A DNA stretch of 64,000 nt from Pseudaeromonas paramecii (GCF_039540575.1 NZ_BAABFC010000003.1:1-64000), one strand, 5' to 3'; positions 42,747 through 52,533 are shown, counted from the stretch's first letter. The notes: a model not told the origin generated them from the letters alone. Translations and numbers: made by a program.

Positions 42747-43507
42747 CCAAATTGCTTGAAGTCTCCGGCCTGACTATGCGCTTTGGCGGCCTGCTGGCGG
42801 TCAATGGCGTGGCGCTGGAGCTGAATGAGAAAGAGATCGTCTCCATTATCGGTCCCAACGGGGCGGGCAAGACCACCGTCTTCAACTGCCTGACCGGCTT
42901 CTATCGTCCCACCGAGGGGCAGATACTGCTGCAAGGCGAGCCCATCCAGGGCCTGCCGGGCCATCAGATCGCCCGCAAGGGGGTGGTGCGCACCTTCCAG
43001 CATGTCCGCCTGTTCAAGGAGATGACGGTGCTGGAAAACCTGCTGATCGCCCAGCATCGCCACCTGAACACCAACTTCCTGGCCGGCCTGTTGAAGACCC
43101 CGGGCTTTCGCCGGGCCGAACGCCAGGCCATGGAGCGGGCCGCCTTCTGGCTGGACAAGGTGGGGTTGACTGAGCTGGCCAACCGCGCCGCCGGCAACCT
43201 GGCCTACGGTCAGCAGCGCCACCTGGAGATCGCCCGCTGCATGTGCACCCAGCCGAAGATACTGATGCTGGATGAGCCGGCCGCCGGCCTCAACCCCAAG
43301 GAAACCGAAGAGCTCAACCGGCTCATCGGCGATCTGTGCCGTGACCATGGGGTCTCTGTGCTGCTGATCGAGCACGACATGAAGCTGGTGATGGACATCT
43401 CCGACCGCATCTACGTGGTCAATCAGGGCACGCCCCTGGCCAAGGGCACGCCGGAGCAGATCCGCACCAATCCGGATGTCATCAAGGCCTATCTGGGCGA
43501 GTCATAA
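42743..43507 (+). CDS. livG: Branched-chain amino acid ABC transporter ATPase LivG
   Basis: 254-residue ATPase. Walker A GPNGAGKTT, signature AYGQQRHLEIAR (the usual LSGG replaced by AYGQ, as in LivG), Walker B ILMLDEPAAGL, switch His in LLIEHDM. Overlaps livM by 4 bases. Confidence 0.95.
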   Translation: MTKLLEVSGLTMRFGGLLAVNGVALELNEKEIVSIIGPNGAGKTTVFNCLTGFYRPTEGQILLQGEPIQGLPGHQIARKGVVRTFQHVRLFKEMTVLENLLIAQHRHLNTNFLAGLLKTPGFRRAERQAMERAAFWLDKVGLTELANRAAGNLAYGQQRHLEIARCMCTQPKILMLDEPAAGLNPKETEELNRLIGDLCRDHGVSVLLIEHDMKLVMDISDRIYVVNQGTPLAKGTPEQIRTNPDVIKAYLGES

Positions 43508-43517
43508 GGGAGCCGAC

Positions 43518-44219
<702 letters not shown>

Positions 44220-44231
44220 CTCCTTGTCACG

Positions 44232-44270
44232 AGATCCCGTCTGGCCCTTGCCAGGCGGGATCTTTTTTTT
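44232..44270 (+). terminator. Terminator of the liv operon
   Basis: AGATCCCG-T-CTGG pairs with CCAG-G-CGGGATCT, followed by T7. Confidence 0.92.
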
Positions 44271-44312
44271 AACAATCCCAGCTTCACTTCTCGTCGCCCT
44301 TGCGAGGCCACC

Positions 44313-44630
44313 ATGTCCCAGTTTCAACGCATCTCCACCGAACAGGCCCACACCCTGCTGCAGCAAAGCCACTGCCGCCTGGTGGACATCCGGGATCCTG
44401 CCTCCTTCGCCCAGGGCCACGCCCCCGGCGCCTTCCCCCTCAACCAGGAGAGCCTGGGGCGCTTCCTGGCCGAGGTGAGCTTCGACACCCCGGTCTTGGT
44501 GATGTGCTATCACGGCCACAGCAGCCAGGGGGCGGCGCAATACCTGGTGGGCCAGGGCTACGAGCAGGTCTACAGCGTGGACGGCGGCTTCGCCGACTGG
44601 GGCCTGCGTTTCGAGGTGGAGCGCTCATGA
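44313..44630 (+). CDS. glpE: Thiosulfate sulfurtransferase GlpE
   Basis: Single-domain rhodanese of 105 residues. The catalytic Cys65 is in MCYHGHSSQ, at the same position as in E. coli GlpE (108 residues). LVDIRDPASFAQGH is the conserved N-terminal CH2A motif. The stop overlaps the glpG start by 4 bases. glpR, the third partner in E. coli, is absent. Confidence 0.95.
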   Translation: MSQFQRISTEQAHTLLQQSHCRLVDIRDPASFAQGHAPGAFPLNQESLGRFLAEVSFDTPVLVMCYHGHSSQGAAQYLVGQGYEQVYSVDGGFADWGLRFEVERS

Positions 44631-45466
44631 AGCAACTGCTGGTAGTGGAGGATGCCCGCCTGGCCCAGAGCCTGGCGGACTACCTGGCCAGCCGGGGCAT
44701 TCCCTGCGAACTGACCGAGTCTGAGCTCGGCATCTCGGTCTGGCTGGTGGATGACAGCCGCACCACGGAGGCGGAGCAGGAGGTGAAGCGCTTCATCAAG
44801 GAGCCCCATCATCCCCGTTATGCCGAGGCGGCCTGGAGCAGCGAGCGCCCCCAAACCCGGGTGGATTATTCGGCGGGCCAGCACCAGTTGCTGGCGGAGC
44901 TGCTGCTGCAGGCGGGCCCGGTCACCCTGCTGGTGGCCCTGGCCTGTGTGGCGGTATTCCTACTGAGCTACATAGGCCTGCCCATGTTTGCCCTGCTGGG
45001 CTTTCACACCAGCGTCGAGCAGCTCACCAGCTGGCAGATCTGGCGCTTCCTCACTCCCACCCTGCTGCACTTCTCCGTGCTGCACCTGGTGTTCAACCTG
45101 ATGTGGTGGTGGTATCTGGGGGGGCGCATCGAGCGCCGGCTGGGCTCCGGCAAGCTGCTGGTGCTGTTTTTGGTGACGGGCTGTGTGCCCAACCTGCTGC
45201 AGGCGGTGCTGGTGGGGCCGGATTTTGGCGGCCTCTCCGGCGTGGCCTACGGCCTGCTGGCCTACCTGTGGATCCTGCCCCGACGCCAGGGCTGGGCCGA
45301 GCAGCCGGTGAGCAACGGCCTGCTGGGCTTCATGCTGATCTGGCTGGTGCTGGGCTTCTTCCACCTGTTCGGCCCCAGCATGGCCAACATGGCTCACCTG
45401 GGGGGCCTGGCCATCGGCCTGCTACAGGGCTGGCTGGACAGCCGCAAGCCGCTGCCGCGCCACTGA
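44627..45466 (+). CDS. glpG: Rhomboid intramembrane serine protease GlpG
   Basis: 279-residue protease with a cytosolic N-terminal domain (about 1-80) and six transmembrane helices. Catalytic Ser204 in GGLSGVAYG and His257 in MAHLGG, with His153/Asn157 of the oxyanion site in HLVFNLMW, correspond to Ser201/His254/His150/Asn154 in E. coli. An earlier ATG in this frame (44300) would read through glpE out of frame and is not the start. Confidence 0.95.
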   Translation: MKQLLVVEDARLAQSLADYLASRGIPCELTESELGISVWLVDDSRTTEAEQEVKRFIKEPHHPRYAEAAWSSERPQTRVDYSAGQHQLLAELLLQAGPVTLLVALACVAVFLLSYIGLPMFALLGFHTSVEQLTSWQIWRFLTPTLLHFSVLHLVFNLMWWWYLGGRIERRLGSGKLLVLFLVTGCVPNLLQAVLVGPDFGGLSGVAYGLLAYLWILPRRQGWAEQPVSNGLLGFMLIWLVLGFFHLFGPSMANMAHLGGLAIGLLQGWLDSRKPLPRH

Positions 45467-45529
45467 CCGAACCCAAGCGGCGAGGGCGTTCAGCTGCCGG
45501 GCCCTGAACCAACCCGGCGTGCAAGGCCC

Positions 45530-46066
45530 CTAGAAACTGCCATCCAGCCGCAGACCGTACTGCTTGCCGTCGGTCCAGGGGGTGAGCTGCCAGGCCGGAT
45601 CCGCCTCCACCCACAGGTAGCTGAAGCCCACGCCGATGGCCGCCCCGGCCAGCACATCGCTCCAGTGGTGATCCCGGTTAGGGATACGGCTGTAGCCGGT
45701 CCAGGCGGCCAGCAGGTAGGCCGGCGCCCCCAGCTGCCAACCGTAACGCCGCTGGATGAAGGAGGCCGAGCTGAAGGCGCTGGCGGCGTGGCCACTGGGG
45801 AAGGCGTCGTCTCCGCTGCCGTTGGGCCGCTCCCGCTGGACGCCCTGCTTGAGGGCCCAGGTGGTGGCCGCCGTGCTGCCAAAGGCCAGACCAAACTGTT
45901 TGAGCCCCTGCCAATCCTGTTCATATCCCGCCAGCCCGGCGGCGGCCGCCGGCATGGCGTACTTGAGCACGTCACCGCTGCTTTGCGTGAAACCGGCCTG
46001 ACTGGTCCCAGTGACCAGCCCCAACCCCAGCGCGAGCAAGCCGCGCGTCCATGATGATGTGTGCAT
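45530..46066 (-). CDS. PAP2-family phosphatase, exported
   Basis: 178-residue protein with an N-terminal signal peptide (cleavage near SQAG, residue about 24). The three phosphatase motifs are present: KQGVQRERP, PSGHAASA and SRIPNRDHHWSD with the catalytic histidines. Such enzymes remove phosphate from lipid or undecaprenyl pyrophosphates in the periplasm, or from small phosphates. Monocistronic. Confidence 0.88.
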   Translation of the reverse strand: MHTSSWTRGLLALGLGLVTGTSQAGFTQSSGDVLKYAMPAAAAGLAGYEQDWQGLKQFGLAFGSTAATTWALKQGVQRERPNGSGDDAFPSGHAASAFSSASFIQRRYGWQLGAPAYLLAAWTGYSRIPNRDHHWSDVLAGAAIGVGFSYLWVEADPAWQLTPWTDGKQYGLRLDGSF

Positions 46067-46203
46067 AACGATCCTTATTCTGCGCAGAGCGAATAGCCGA
46101 GAGAAAAGACGAGGCGGCAGTGTAACAGGCCAACCTTAGGCCAGGCTTATGCGTCGCCGGCTTTCCCATGCCCATCACGCCAGTGTGCTGCCACAGATTG
46201 GGG

Positions 46204-46240
46204 CATTTGTCGTCAAGGTCACTTAACCACATGACAAATG
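46204..46240. repeat. Inverted repeat between the PAP2 gene and yidE
   Basis: CATTTGTC (46204-46211) and GACAAATG (46233-46240), perfect complements 21 bases apart, in the divergent promoter region. Possible operator or hairpin. The rest of 46067-46319 shows a GC hairpin near 46286 but no clear promoter. Confidence 0.45.
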
Positions 46241-46319
46241 GGCGTATTGATAAGGGGTGCTTCATTTGCGTATCGAGTAGGGCGGTATCCCCGCCAAAAC
46301 GAACACGACAGGAGTCACC

Positions 46320-47972
46320 ATGAGCGATATCGCCTTGACCGTCAGCATACTGTCCCTGATCGCCGTCCTGGGGTTATGGATCGGCAACTGGCGGATCTAC
46401 GGGGTGGGGCTGGGCATCGGCGGCGTGCTGTTCGGCGGCCTGCTGGTGGGCCACTTCACCCATCAGTACCAACTGGAGATGAACGAGGCCACCCTGCACT
46501 TCGTGCAGGAGTTCGGCCTCATACTGTTCGTCTACACCATCGGCATCCAGGTGGGGCCGGGCTTCTTCGCCTCCCTGCGCCGTTCCGGCCTCAAGTTGAA
46601 TGGCTTCGCCGCCCTGATAGTGCTGCTGGGTTGCGGGGTGGCCGTGGTCATCCACAAGCTGTTTGATGTGCCGCTGCCGGCCATCCTGGGCATCTTCTCC
46701 GGCGCCGTCACCAATACCCCCTCCCTGGGAGCCGGTCAGCAGATCCTCGGCGAGTTGGGCGCCCCCACCGGCAACATGGGGCTGGGCTACGCGGTGGCCT
46801 ACCCCTTCGGCATCTGCGGCATCCTGCTGACCATGTGGCTGACCCGGCTGTTCTTCCGCATTCAGGTGGACACGGAGGCCACCGCCTTCGAGATGCAGGC
46901 CGGCCAGACCAAGGAGAGCCTGCAGACCCTCAACGTCTGCCTGCGCAACCACAACCTGGTGGGCCTGCCCCTCAAGGAGATCCCCAACCTGGACGATGGC
47001 GCCGTCATCTGCTCACGGCTCAAGCGCGGCGAGGAGCTGATGGTGCCGCGGCCGGAGACCACTCTGGAGGAGGGCGATCTGCTGCACCTGGTGGGCAACA
47101 AGGCGGCGCTGCACAAGGCCATGCTGGTGATCGGCGAGACGGTGGAGACCTCCCTCTCCACCCGGGGCACGGATCTGCGGGTGATGCGAGTGGTGGTGAC
47201 CAACGAACAGGTGCTGGGCAAGCACCTGCGGGAGTTCCGCCTCAAGGAGCGCTACGACGTGGTGGTTTCCCGCCTCAACCGCGCCGGGGTCGAGCTGGTA
47301 CCCACGGACCGCTCCACCCTGCAGTTTGGTGACATCCTCAACCTGGTGGGCACCCCGGACGCCATCGAGGCGGTGGCCAACCTGGTGGGCAACGCCCAGC
47401 ACAAGCTGCTGCAGGTGCAGATGCTGCCGGTGTTTATCGGCATCGGCCTGGGGGTGCTGCTGGGCTCGGTGCCCTTCTACCTGCCGGGCTTTCCCGCCGC
47501 CCTCAAGCTGGGACTGGCCGGCGGCCCCCTGGTGGTGGCGCTGATCCTGGCGCGGATCGGCAGCATAGGCCGGCTCTACTGGTTCATGCCCCCCAGTGCC
47601 AACCTGGCGCTGCGGGAGTTGGGCATAGTGCTGTTCCTGGCGGTGGTGGGACTCAAGTCCGGCGGCAACTTCCTGCACACCCTGACCGATGGCGAGGGGC
47701 TGCACTGGATGGGCTACGGCGTGCTCATCACCCTGCTCCCGCTGCTGAGCGTGGCCCTGCTGGCCCGGGCCGTCGGCAAACTCAACTACCTCAGTCTGTG
47801 CGGCCTGCTGGCCGGCTCCATGACGGATCCCCCCGCCCTGGCCTTTGCCAACGCCCTGCATCCCACCAGCGATGCCTCGGCCCTCTCCTACGCCACCGTC
47901 TACCCCCTGGTGATGTTCCTGCGCATCATCACGCCGCAGCTGATGGCCCTGCTGCTCTGGGTCAGCGGCTAA
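46320..47972 (+). CDS. yidE: YidE-family putative transporter
   Basis: 550-residue membrane protein of the aspartate-alanine exchanger superfamily. N-terminal helices with EFGLILFVYTIGIQVGPGFFASLR and FSGAVTNTPSLGAGQQIL, two central cytosolic TrkA-C/RCK_C domains (about residues 190-370), then a second membrane half with LPVFIGIGLGVLLGSVP and SMTDPPALAFAN. The whole length and these segments match E. coli YidE (553). The substrate is not known. GACAGGAG precedes the ATG. Confidence 0.92.
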   Translation: MSDIALTVSILSLIAVLGLWIGNWRIYGVGLGIGGVLFGGLLVGHFTHQYQLEMNEATLHFVQEFGLILFVYTIGIQVGPGFFASLRRSGLKLNGFAALIVLLGCGVAVVIHKLFDVPLPAILGIFSGAVTNTPSLGAGQQILGELGAPTGNMGLGYAVAYPFGICGILLTMWLTRLFFRIQVDTEATAFEMQAGQTKESLQTLNVCLRNHNLVGLPLKEIPNLDDGAVICSRLKRGEELMVPRPETTLEEGDLLHLVGNKAALHKAMLVIGETVETSLSTRGTDLRVMRVVVTNEQVLGKHLREFRLKERYDVVVSRLNRAGVELVPTDRSTLQFGDILNLVGTPDAIEAVANLVGNAQHKLLQVQMLPVFIGIGLGVLLGSVPFYLPGFPAALKLGLAGGPLVVALILARIGSIGRLYWFMPPSANLALRELGIVLFLAVVGLKSGGNFLHTLTDGEGLHWMGYGVLITLLPLLSVALLARAVGKLNYLSLCGLLAGSMTDPPALAFANALHPTSDASALSYATVYPLVMFLRIITPQLMALLLWVSG

Positions 47973-47996
47973 TCCGGCTCCCACGATCGCCATGCA

Positions 47997-48023
47997 AAAG
48001 GCCCGGCAACTTGCCGGGCCTTT
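47997..48023. terminator. Bidirectional terminator yidE / formate channel gene
   Basis: AAAGGCCCGGCAA and its exact complement TTGCCGGGCCTTT with a single-base loop centre (effective loop a few bases); T-rich on both exits. Confidence 0.85.
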
Positions 48024-48034
48024 GTCTGTCTCCC

Positions 48035-48847
48035 TTACACCAGGGCGCGCTTGGGTGCGGTGCGCAGGTGGGTGCTGTAGAGGGTCAGACCGGTGAAGGC
48101 CAGGCCGCCCACCAGGTTGCCCAGCGCCGTGGGGATCTCGTTCCAGATCATGTAATCCATGATGGAGAAGTCACCGCCCATGATCATGGCCGAGGGGAAC
48201 AGGAACATGTTCACCACCGAATGCTCGAAGGCCATGGCGAAGAACAGCATGATGGGCATCCACATGGCGATCACCTTGCCAGAGACCGAGGTGGAGATCA
48301 TGGCCCCCACCACGCCCATGGAGACCATCCAGTTGCACAGCATGCCGCGCAGGAAGATGGTCAGCCAGCCGGCGGCGCCGTATTGGGCATACCCCAGGGT
48401 GCGGGCCTCGCCGATGCCGGCGATCTTCTGCCCCACGGCGCCAGGATCGGTGGAGAAGCCATAGGTGAACACCACCGCCATCATGAGTGCCACCGTCAGG
48501 GCTCCGGCGAAGTTGCCGACAAACACCAGCCCCCAGTTGCGCAGCACCCCCTTTAGGGTCACACCCGGCCGCTTGTCCAGCCAGGCCAGGGGGGAGAGCA
48601 CAAAGACGCCGGTGAGCAGGTCAAAGCCCATCAGATAGAGCATGGAGAAGCCCACCGGGAACAGCAGGGCACCGATAAGCGGCGAGCCGGTCTGCACCGC
48701 CATGGTAATGGCGAACACGGCCGCCAAGGCCAGAATGGCACCGGCCATGTAGGCGCGGATCAGGGTGTCGCGGGTGGACATGAAGATTTTGGACTCTCCA
48801 GCGTCTACCATCTTTTTCACAAAGTCGGATGGAATCAAATAGGCCAT
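48035..48847 (-). CDS. Formate/nitrite channel family protein (FocA/NirC-like)
   Basis: Inner-membrane pentameric channel for monovalent anions such as formate or nitrite. The 270-residue protein has six helices, with the conserved pore features FAMAFEHSVVNMFLFP (channel His) and GALLFPVGFSMLYLMGFDLLTG. GAGGGAACG precedes the ATG at 48847; the longer frame to 49012 is not supported. Formate and nitrite types cannot be separated with certainty here; the neighbouring gene is a receptor with a nitrate/nitrite-type domain. Confidence 0.88.
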   Translation of the reverse strand: MAYLIPSDFVKKMVDAGESKIFMSTRDTLIRAYMAGAILALAAVFAITMAVQTGSPLIGALLFPVGFSMLYLMGFDLLTGVFVLSPLAWLDKRPGVTLKGVLRNWGLVFVGNFAGALTVALMMAVVFTYGFSTDPGAVGQKIAGIGEARTLGYAQYGAAGWLTIFLRGMLCNWMVSMGVVGAMISTSVSGKVIAMWMPIMLFFAMAFEHSVVNMFLFPSAMIMGGDFSIMDYMIWNEIPTALGNLVGGLAFTGLTLYSTHLRTAPKRALV

Positions 48848-49130
48848 GGTCGTTCCCTCATAGGTTGCAGATCGGAGTGCAGGCCATTGCCGCTCCTTGT
48901 TTCCCTGACTGCCTGTGCGCCGGACAAAAAAAAGGCGCCTCACTCGCCACGCAATGCGCTTGGAGTGATGGACGCCATTATCCACGGGGTGACAGTTTGT
49001 CAGGGCCGGCACTGGCCCGCGTGTTTGCTCAACGTTGTTCGCTCAGGATGCAAGCTCACACCAACTCATCAATACAAATCATGTGCCAGAAATACACTTT
49101 TCATGAATTGCTTATTAATCTGTCACTTAG
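48848..49130. promoter_or_regulatory. Intergenic region upstream of the formate/nitrite channel gene
   Basis: About 280 bases without a gene. On the minus strand CTGACA with ATAATG (about 48978-49005) is a possible promoter, and GGCGCC followed by nine T at about 48925-48940 could stop part of the transcripts in the leader. I looked for an FNR site (TTGAT-N4-ATCAA) and found none that fits. Confidence 0.35.
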
Positions 49131-49170
49131 AAAAAACAAACCGCCAGAGAGCATGAAGCCGCCTGGCGGT
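49131..49170 (-). terminator. Terminator of the chemoreceptor gene
   Basis: Minus strand ACCGCCAG pairs with CTGGCGGT across a 15-base loop that itself contains GCGGCTTC, then TTGTTTTTT. Confidence 0.8.
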
Positions 49171-49214
49171 TGGTGCCTTGTCTCGGCGCATCCTGCCCCA
49201 TCTTGACGCACGGG

Positions 49215-51197
49215 TTAGTGCCCCAGGGCAAACACCGCCAGCTCGCTGCGCAAACGATCGGCCGCCTGTGCCAGCTGGTTCATGCGCTGGTGGCTGTCCC
49301 CCACCGCCTGCTGGGTGGCATCGGCCAAGCCAGCCACCTGCTCCACCTGCTGATTGATGTCCTGGGCCACCGAGGTCTGTTCCTCGGCGGCGGTGGCGAT
49401 CTGTTCCACCAGGCCATTGATCCGATCCAGCAGCTCGAACAACCGGGCCATCTCCTGATCGGCCAGGGCAATCTGGGAGGCCGTCTGCTCCGTGGTCTCG
49501 TGGCTGCGGGACATGCTCACCGTCACCTGATGGGCGCTGCCCTGCAGCGTCTGTATCATGGTGCGGATCTCGCCGGTGGCGGTCTGGGTCTTCTGGGCCA
49601 GCTGGCGCACCTCGTCCGCCACCACGGCAAAGCCGCGGCCCTGCTCGCCGGCCCGGGCCGCCTCGATGGCCGCGTTCAGGGCCAGCAGATTGGTCTGATC
49701 GGCGATGCTGGTGATGGTGTCCACTATGGTGCCGATCAGCTGGCTCTCCCGCGCCAGCTGATCCACCGCTTCGTGGGCCTCGCCGATCTGACCGGTGAGG
49801 GCATTGACCGCCTGATACGCCTCGTCGTTGAGCCGGCGGTTCTCTTCCCCCTGCTGACGGGCATCCCGACTGAACTGCGCCACCTCCTGGGTGTGACGGG
49901 CCACCTCCAGGCTGGTCTGGGCCATTTCGGTCATGGCGGTGGCGATCATGTCGGCGTACTGGTGAGTCTGATTGGCCTGCTGATGGGCCTGCTGGCTCAT
50001 GCCGCCCACCTCTGATGAAATCTGGGAAGAACTCTCCGCCTGCAGCCGCACCTGACCCAGCAGCAAGGAAAACTGGCTCAGCAGGCGGTTCACCGCCTGG
50101 GCGATATGGGCCAGCTCGTCTCGACCCCGCTCATCCAGCCGCAGGCTCAGATCGTTGCTTTCGGTGGCCCTGGCCAGCAGTTTCTCGATGGCCCACACCC
50201 GCCGGCTGATGAAGCGCACCAGTACCCAGCAAGCCCACAGCAAGGCCAGGGAAGAGATCACGGCCGCCAGACTGAACAGGCGATAGAGCCAGGTCTGCCG
50301 CTGTAGCAGGCGATCCATCTGACCGATGAGATCCTGACGCACCCCGTCGCCCAGCGCCTTGAGTCCACCAATCCGCTCGGTGGCGGCGGCAAACCACTGG
50401 GCCGGAGTGACCTTGGGCCAGTCGGCTTCCGGTTTGCCCTGCACGTCGCTCACCCAGGCTTCCAGTTGTTGCCATTGGGGTTGCTGGCGTTGAGCGCTCA
50501 GGGTCTGCCACAGGGCCGGGCTGGCCAGATGGTGCAACAGATCCCATTGCCGAGATTCATCGAACCGGTAGCCCTGCAACTGATCCCGCTGGGCCGGATT
50601 GATGGCCCCCTTGGCCAGCAGACCGTTCACCAGGCCCCGCACCTGGCCCGCCCGCTCCTTGAGGGTCAATAGGGCCACCAGGGCGGAGGCCTGCTGACGC
50701 AGCTCGGCCGAGGCGATGCCGCTGTTGAGCAGCGAGATGGCGTCCAGGGCCGCCTGATTGGCCGCCGAGTAGAAGGCAAAGGCACCCTGGCCCTGCAGGC
50801 TGTCGATCCGCTGGCGCTGCTGGGCCAGGCCACCGAGCTTGTCCAGCACCTCCTGACTGACCGCCTGTAACTCTTGGCTTTGGCGGTTGAGGGCAGTGAG
50901 CTTGGTCAAGCGCTCGTCCACCAACTGACGTTGGGCCAGAACCTTATCGGTACCCTGTTGGCCACCGCTGGCCAGCCAGCCGGCGGTCAGGCCCCGCTCC
51001 ACCGCCAGTTGATGAGCCACCTCATCCAGGGTGGCGATGGCGTCCACCCGCCGCTGGGAGACCGCCAGCTGCTGGGCCTCCTCACGGATATCCACAATCA
51101 GGAATACTCCCACCGAGATGGCATACAGGGAGGGACATAGGATCAGAACCGAGAGCAGTGTGGTCAGGCGCACACGGCGCAACCAGGTTGCGAGCAT
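49215..51197 (-). CDS. Methyl-accepting chemotaxis protein with NIT (nitrate/nitrite) sensor domain
   Basis: 660-residue chemoreceptor. Transmembrane helix at about 12-35, periplasmic region about 36-300 with a NIT-type signature (VDAIATLDEVAHQLAVERGLTAGWLASGG as adjoining pieces), second helix LFSLAAVISSLALLWACWVLV, HAMP, then the long cytosolic coiled coil with the signalling tip IADQTNLLALNAAIEAARAGEQGRGFAVVADEVRQL. The start at 51197 is preferred since AAGGAG is six bases upstream; 51203 is also possible. No C-terminal CheR-binding pentapeptide is seen. It probably steers swimming toward nitrate or nitrite; this is inferred. Confidence 0.9.
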   Translation of the reverse strand: MLATWLRRVRLTTLLSVLILCPSLYAISVGVFLIVDIREEAQQLAVSQRRVDAIATLDEVAHQLAVERGLTAGWLASGGQQGTDKVLAQRQLVDERLTKLTALNRQSQELQAVSQEVLDKLGGLAQQRQRIDSLQGQGAFAFYSAANQAALDAISLLNSGIASAELRQQASALVALLTLKERAGQVRGLVNGLLAKGAINPAQRDQLQGYRFDESRQWDLLHHLASPALWQTLSAQRQQPQWQQLEAWVSDVQGKPEADWPKVTPAQWFAAATERIGGLKALGDGVRQDLIGQMDRLLQRQTWLYRLFSLAAVISSLALLWACWVLVRFISRRVWAIEKLLARATESNDLSLRLDERGRDELAHIAQAVNRLLSQFSLLLGQVRLQAESSSQISSEVGGMSQQAHQQANQTHQYADMIATAMTEMAQTSLEVARHTQEVAQFSRDARQQGEENRRLNDEAYQAVNALTGQIGEAHEAVDQLARESQLIGTIVDTITSIADQTNLLALNAAIEAARAGEQGRGFAVVADEVRQLAQKTQTATGEIRTMIQTLQGSAHQVTVSMSRSHETTEQTASQIALADQEMARLFELLDRINGLVEQIATAAEEQTSVAQDINQQVEQVAGLADATQQAVGDSHQRMNQLAQAADRLRSELAVFALGH

Positions 51198-51289
51198 GGG
51201 CATCTCCTTGGCGTAAATGAGGACAGAAACAACCTCAAGAATAGACGCCAAGCAGATTGATGCAGACAGATGTCAGATTTAAAACGGAC

Positions 51290-51613
51290 TCAGACGGATG
51301 GCTTTTCAGTGGCCGCCGGTGGCGCTGCGCCGGCATCCTCGCCATGCAGGGCCAGGGCGGCCCCTTCCACCAGACAATAGGCCACCTTGCGACGGGCCCC
51401 CTTCACCAGGTTGGCGAAGGTCTGACGGGAGATCCCCATCACCTTGGCCGCCTCCTGCTGCTGCAGGCCCTGCAGATCCGCCAATCTCAAGGCCTCGAAT
51501 TCGTCCTCTGCCAGCTGCAGCTGGGTCAGCCGATGGCTGGGAATGCCATTGGGCTTGAACAGAGAGAAGGGCGCGCGGGCCTGGATACAGCGGGCGATCT
51601 TGGGTCTGGGCAT
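51290..51613 (-). CDS. DUF134-family DNA-binding protein
   Basis: 107-residue protein of the small DUF134 family, beginning MPRPKIARCI and with a sigma-70 region-4-like helix-turn-helix LQGLQQQEAAKVMGISRQTFANLVKGARRKVA. The C-terminal tail is Ala/Pro rich. These proteins are thought to be regulators but targets are mostly unknown. Monocistronic, same strand as the chemoreceptor. Confidence 0.88.
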   Translation of the reverse strand: MPRPKIARCIQARAPFSLFKPNGIPSHRLTQLQLAEDEFEALRLADLQGLQQQEAAKVMGISRQTFANLVKGARRKVAYCLVEGAALALHGEDAGAAPPAATEKPSV

Positions 51614-51699
51614 GGCAAATTCACATCAGGGGAGCAGGAAACCAGGCACAGCATACCCTGCCGCCCTCTTTCCCGATATATCAAACAGAAATAACCATA

Positions 51700-51804
51700 T
51701 GGCGCCCCGTCCTGAAACAGGATGAAATAGCCGGGCGTGGAGGGGCACTTCCGCAACAAGCAACAGCTTGAACGTTTGCCGGGTCGTGACCCGGCTTTTT
51801 TTTT
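51700..51804 (+). ncRNA. Candidate small RNA with intrinsic terminator
   Basis: Three consecutive stem-loops on the plus strand: TCCTG-AAA-CAGGA (51710-51722), CAAGC-AACA-GCTTG (51757-51770) and GCCGGGT-CGTG-ACCCGGC (51778-51795) followed by nine T. No plus-strand gene lies upstream that would need this terminator, since DUF134 is on the minus strand. A promoter could not be fixed and no known family is recognised, so the 5' end is arbitrary. Confidence 0.4.
51778..51804 (+). terminator. Orphan strong terminator upstream of gmk
   Basis: Perfect 7-base GC stem with a tetraloop and T9. It would end the candidate small RNA and insulates gmk. Confidence 0.88.
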
Positions 51805-51900
51805 GTATTTTTCATCTGCTATTCTCTGCCGCCTACCCCGGTCATTAATCCACTGCGGCCCGCCTCTGGCGGACGGCGGTCTTCTTTATTAGGTTCGGCT

Positions 51901-52533
51901 ATGGCACAACGTGGCACCCTGTTCATCGTCTCCTCCCCCAGCGGCGCGGGTAAATCCAGCCTGCTGGCGGCCCTGCTCGGCTCCCCCGCCAACGCCGATG
52001 GCCGCATGAAGCTGTCGGTCTCCCACACCACCCGCGCCATGCGCCCGGGCGAGGAGAACGGCGTGCACTACCACTTCGTCGATCAGGCCGGCTTCAAGGC
52101 ACTGATCGCCCGCGACGCTTTCTTCGAGTGGGCCGAGGTGTTCGGCAACTTCTACGGCACCTCCCGTGAGACCATAGAGCAGAGCCTGGCCCAGGGCATC
52201 GACATCTTTCTGGACATCGACTGGCAGGGGGCCCGCCAGATCCGGGCCCTGATGCCGGAGGCCCGCTCGCTGTTCATTCTGCCGCCCTCCCTGCCGGTGC
52301 TGGAACAGCGGCTGCATGGCCGCGGCCAGGACAGCGCCGAGGTGATTGCCGGCCGCATGGCCAAGGCGGTGGACGAGATGTCCCACTACGACGAATACGA
52401 CTACCTGTTGGTCAACGATGACTTCGCCACCACCCTGGCTCAGCTGCAGGCGGTGGTACTGGCAGAGCGCACCACCCTGGCCAAGCAGCAAATCCAGCAC
52501 GCCGAGCTGCTGCGCGCCCTCTTGGCGAAGTAA
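51901..52533 (+). CDS. gmk: Guanylate kinase
   Basis: Phosphorylates GMP to GDP. The 210-residue enzyme has the P-loop SSPSGAGKSSLL near the N terminus, SHTTRAMRPGEENGVHYHF for GMP binding, and DIDWQGARQIR. The usual gmk-rpoZ-spoT-trmH order follows. The Shine-Dalgarno is weak (TAGGTTCGGCT). Confidence 0.96.
   Translation: MAQRGTLFIVSSPSGAGKSSLLAALLGSPANADGRMKLSVSHTTRAMRPGEENGVHYHFVDQAGFKALIARDAFFEWAEVFGNFYGTSRETIEQSLAQGIDIFLDIDWQGARQIRALMPEARSLFILPPSLPVLEQRLHGRGQDSAEVIAGRMAKAVDEMSHYDEYDYLLVNDDFATTLAQLQAVVLAERTTLAKQQIQHAELLRALLAK

Noticed and set aside
48848..49130. FNR site upstream of the formate/nitrite channel
   Set aside because: ATGATTTGTATTGAT is present near 49075 but the second half is in the wrong orientation.
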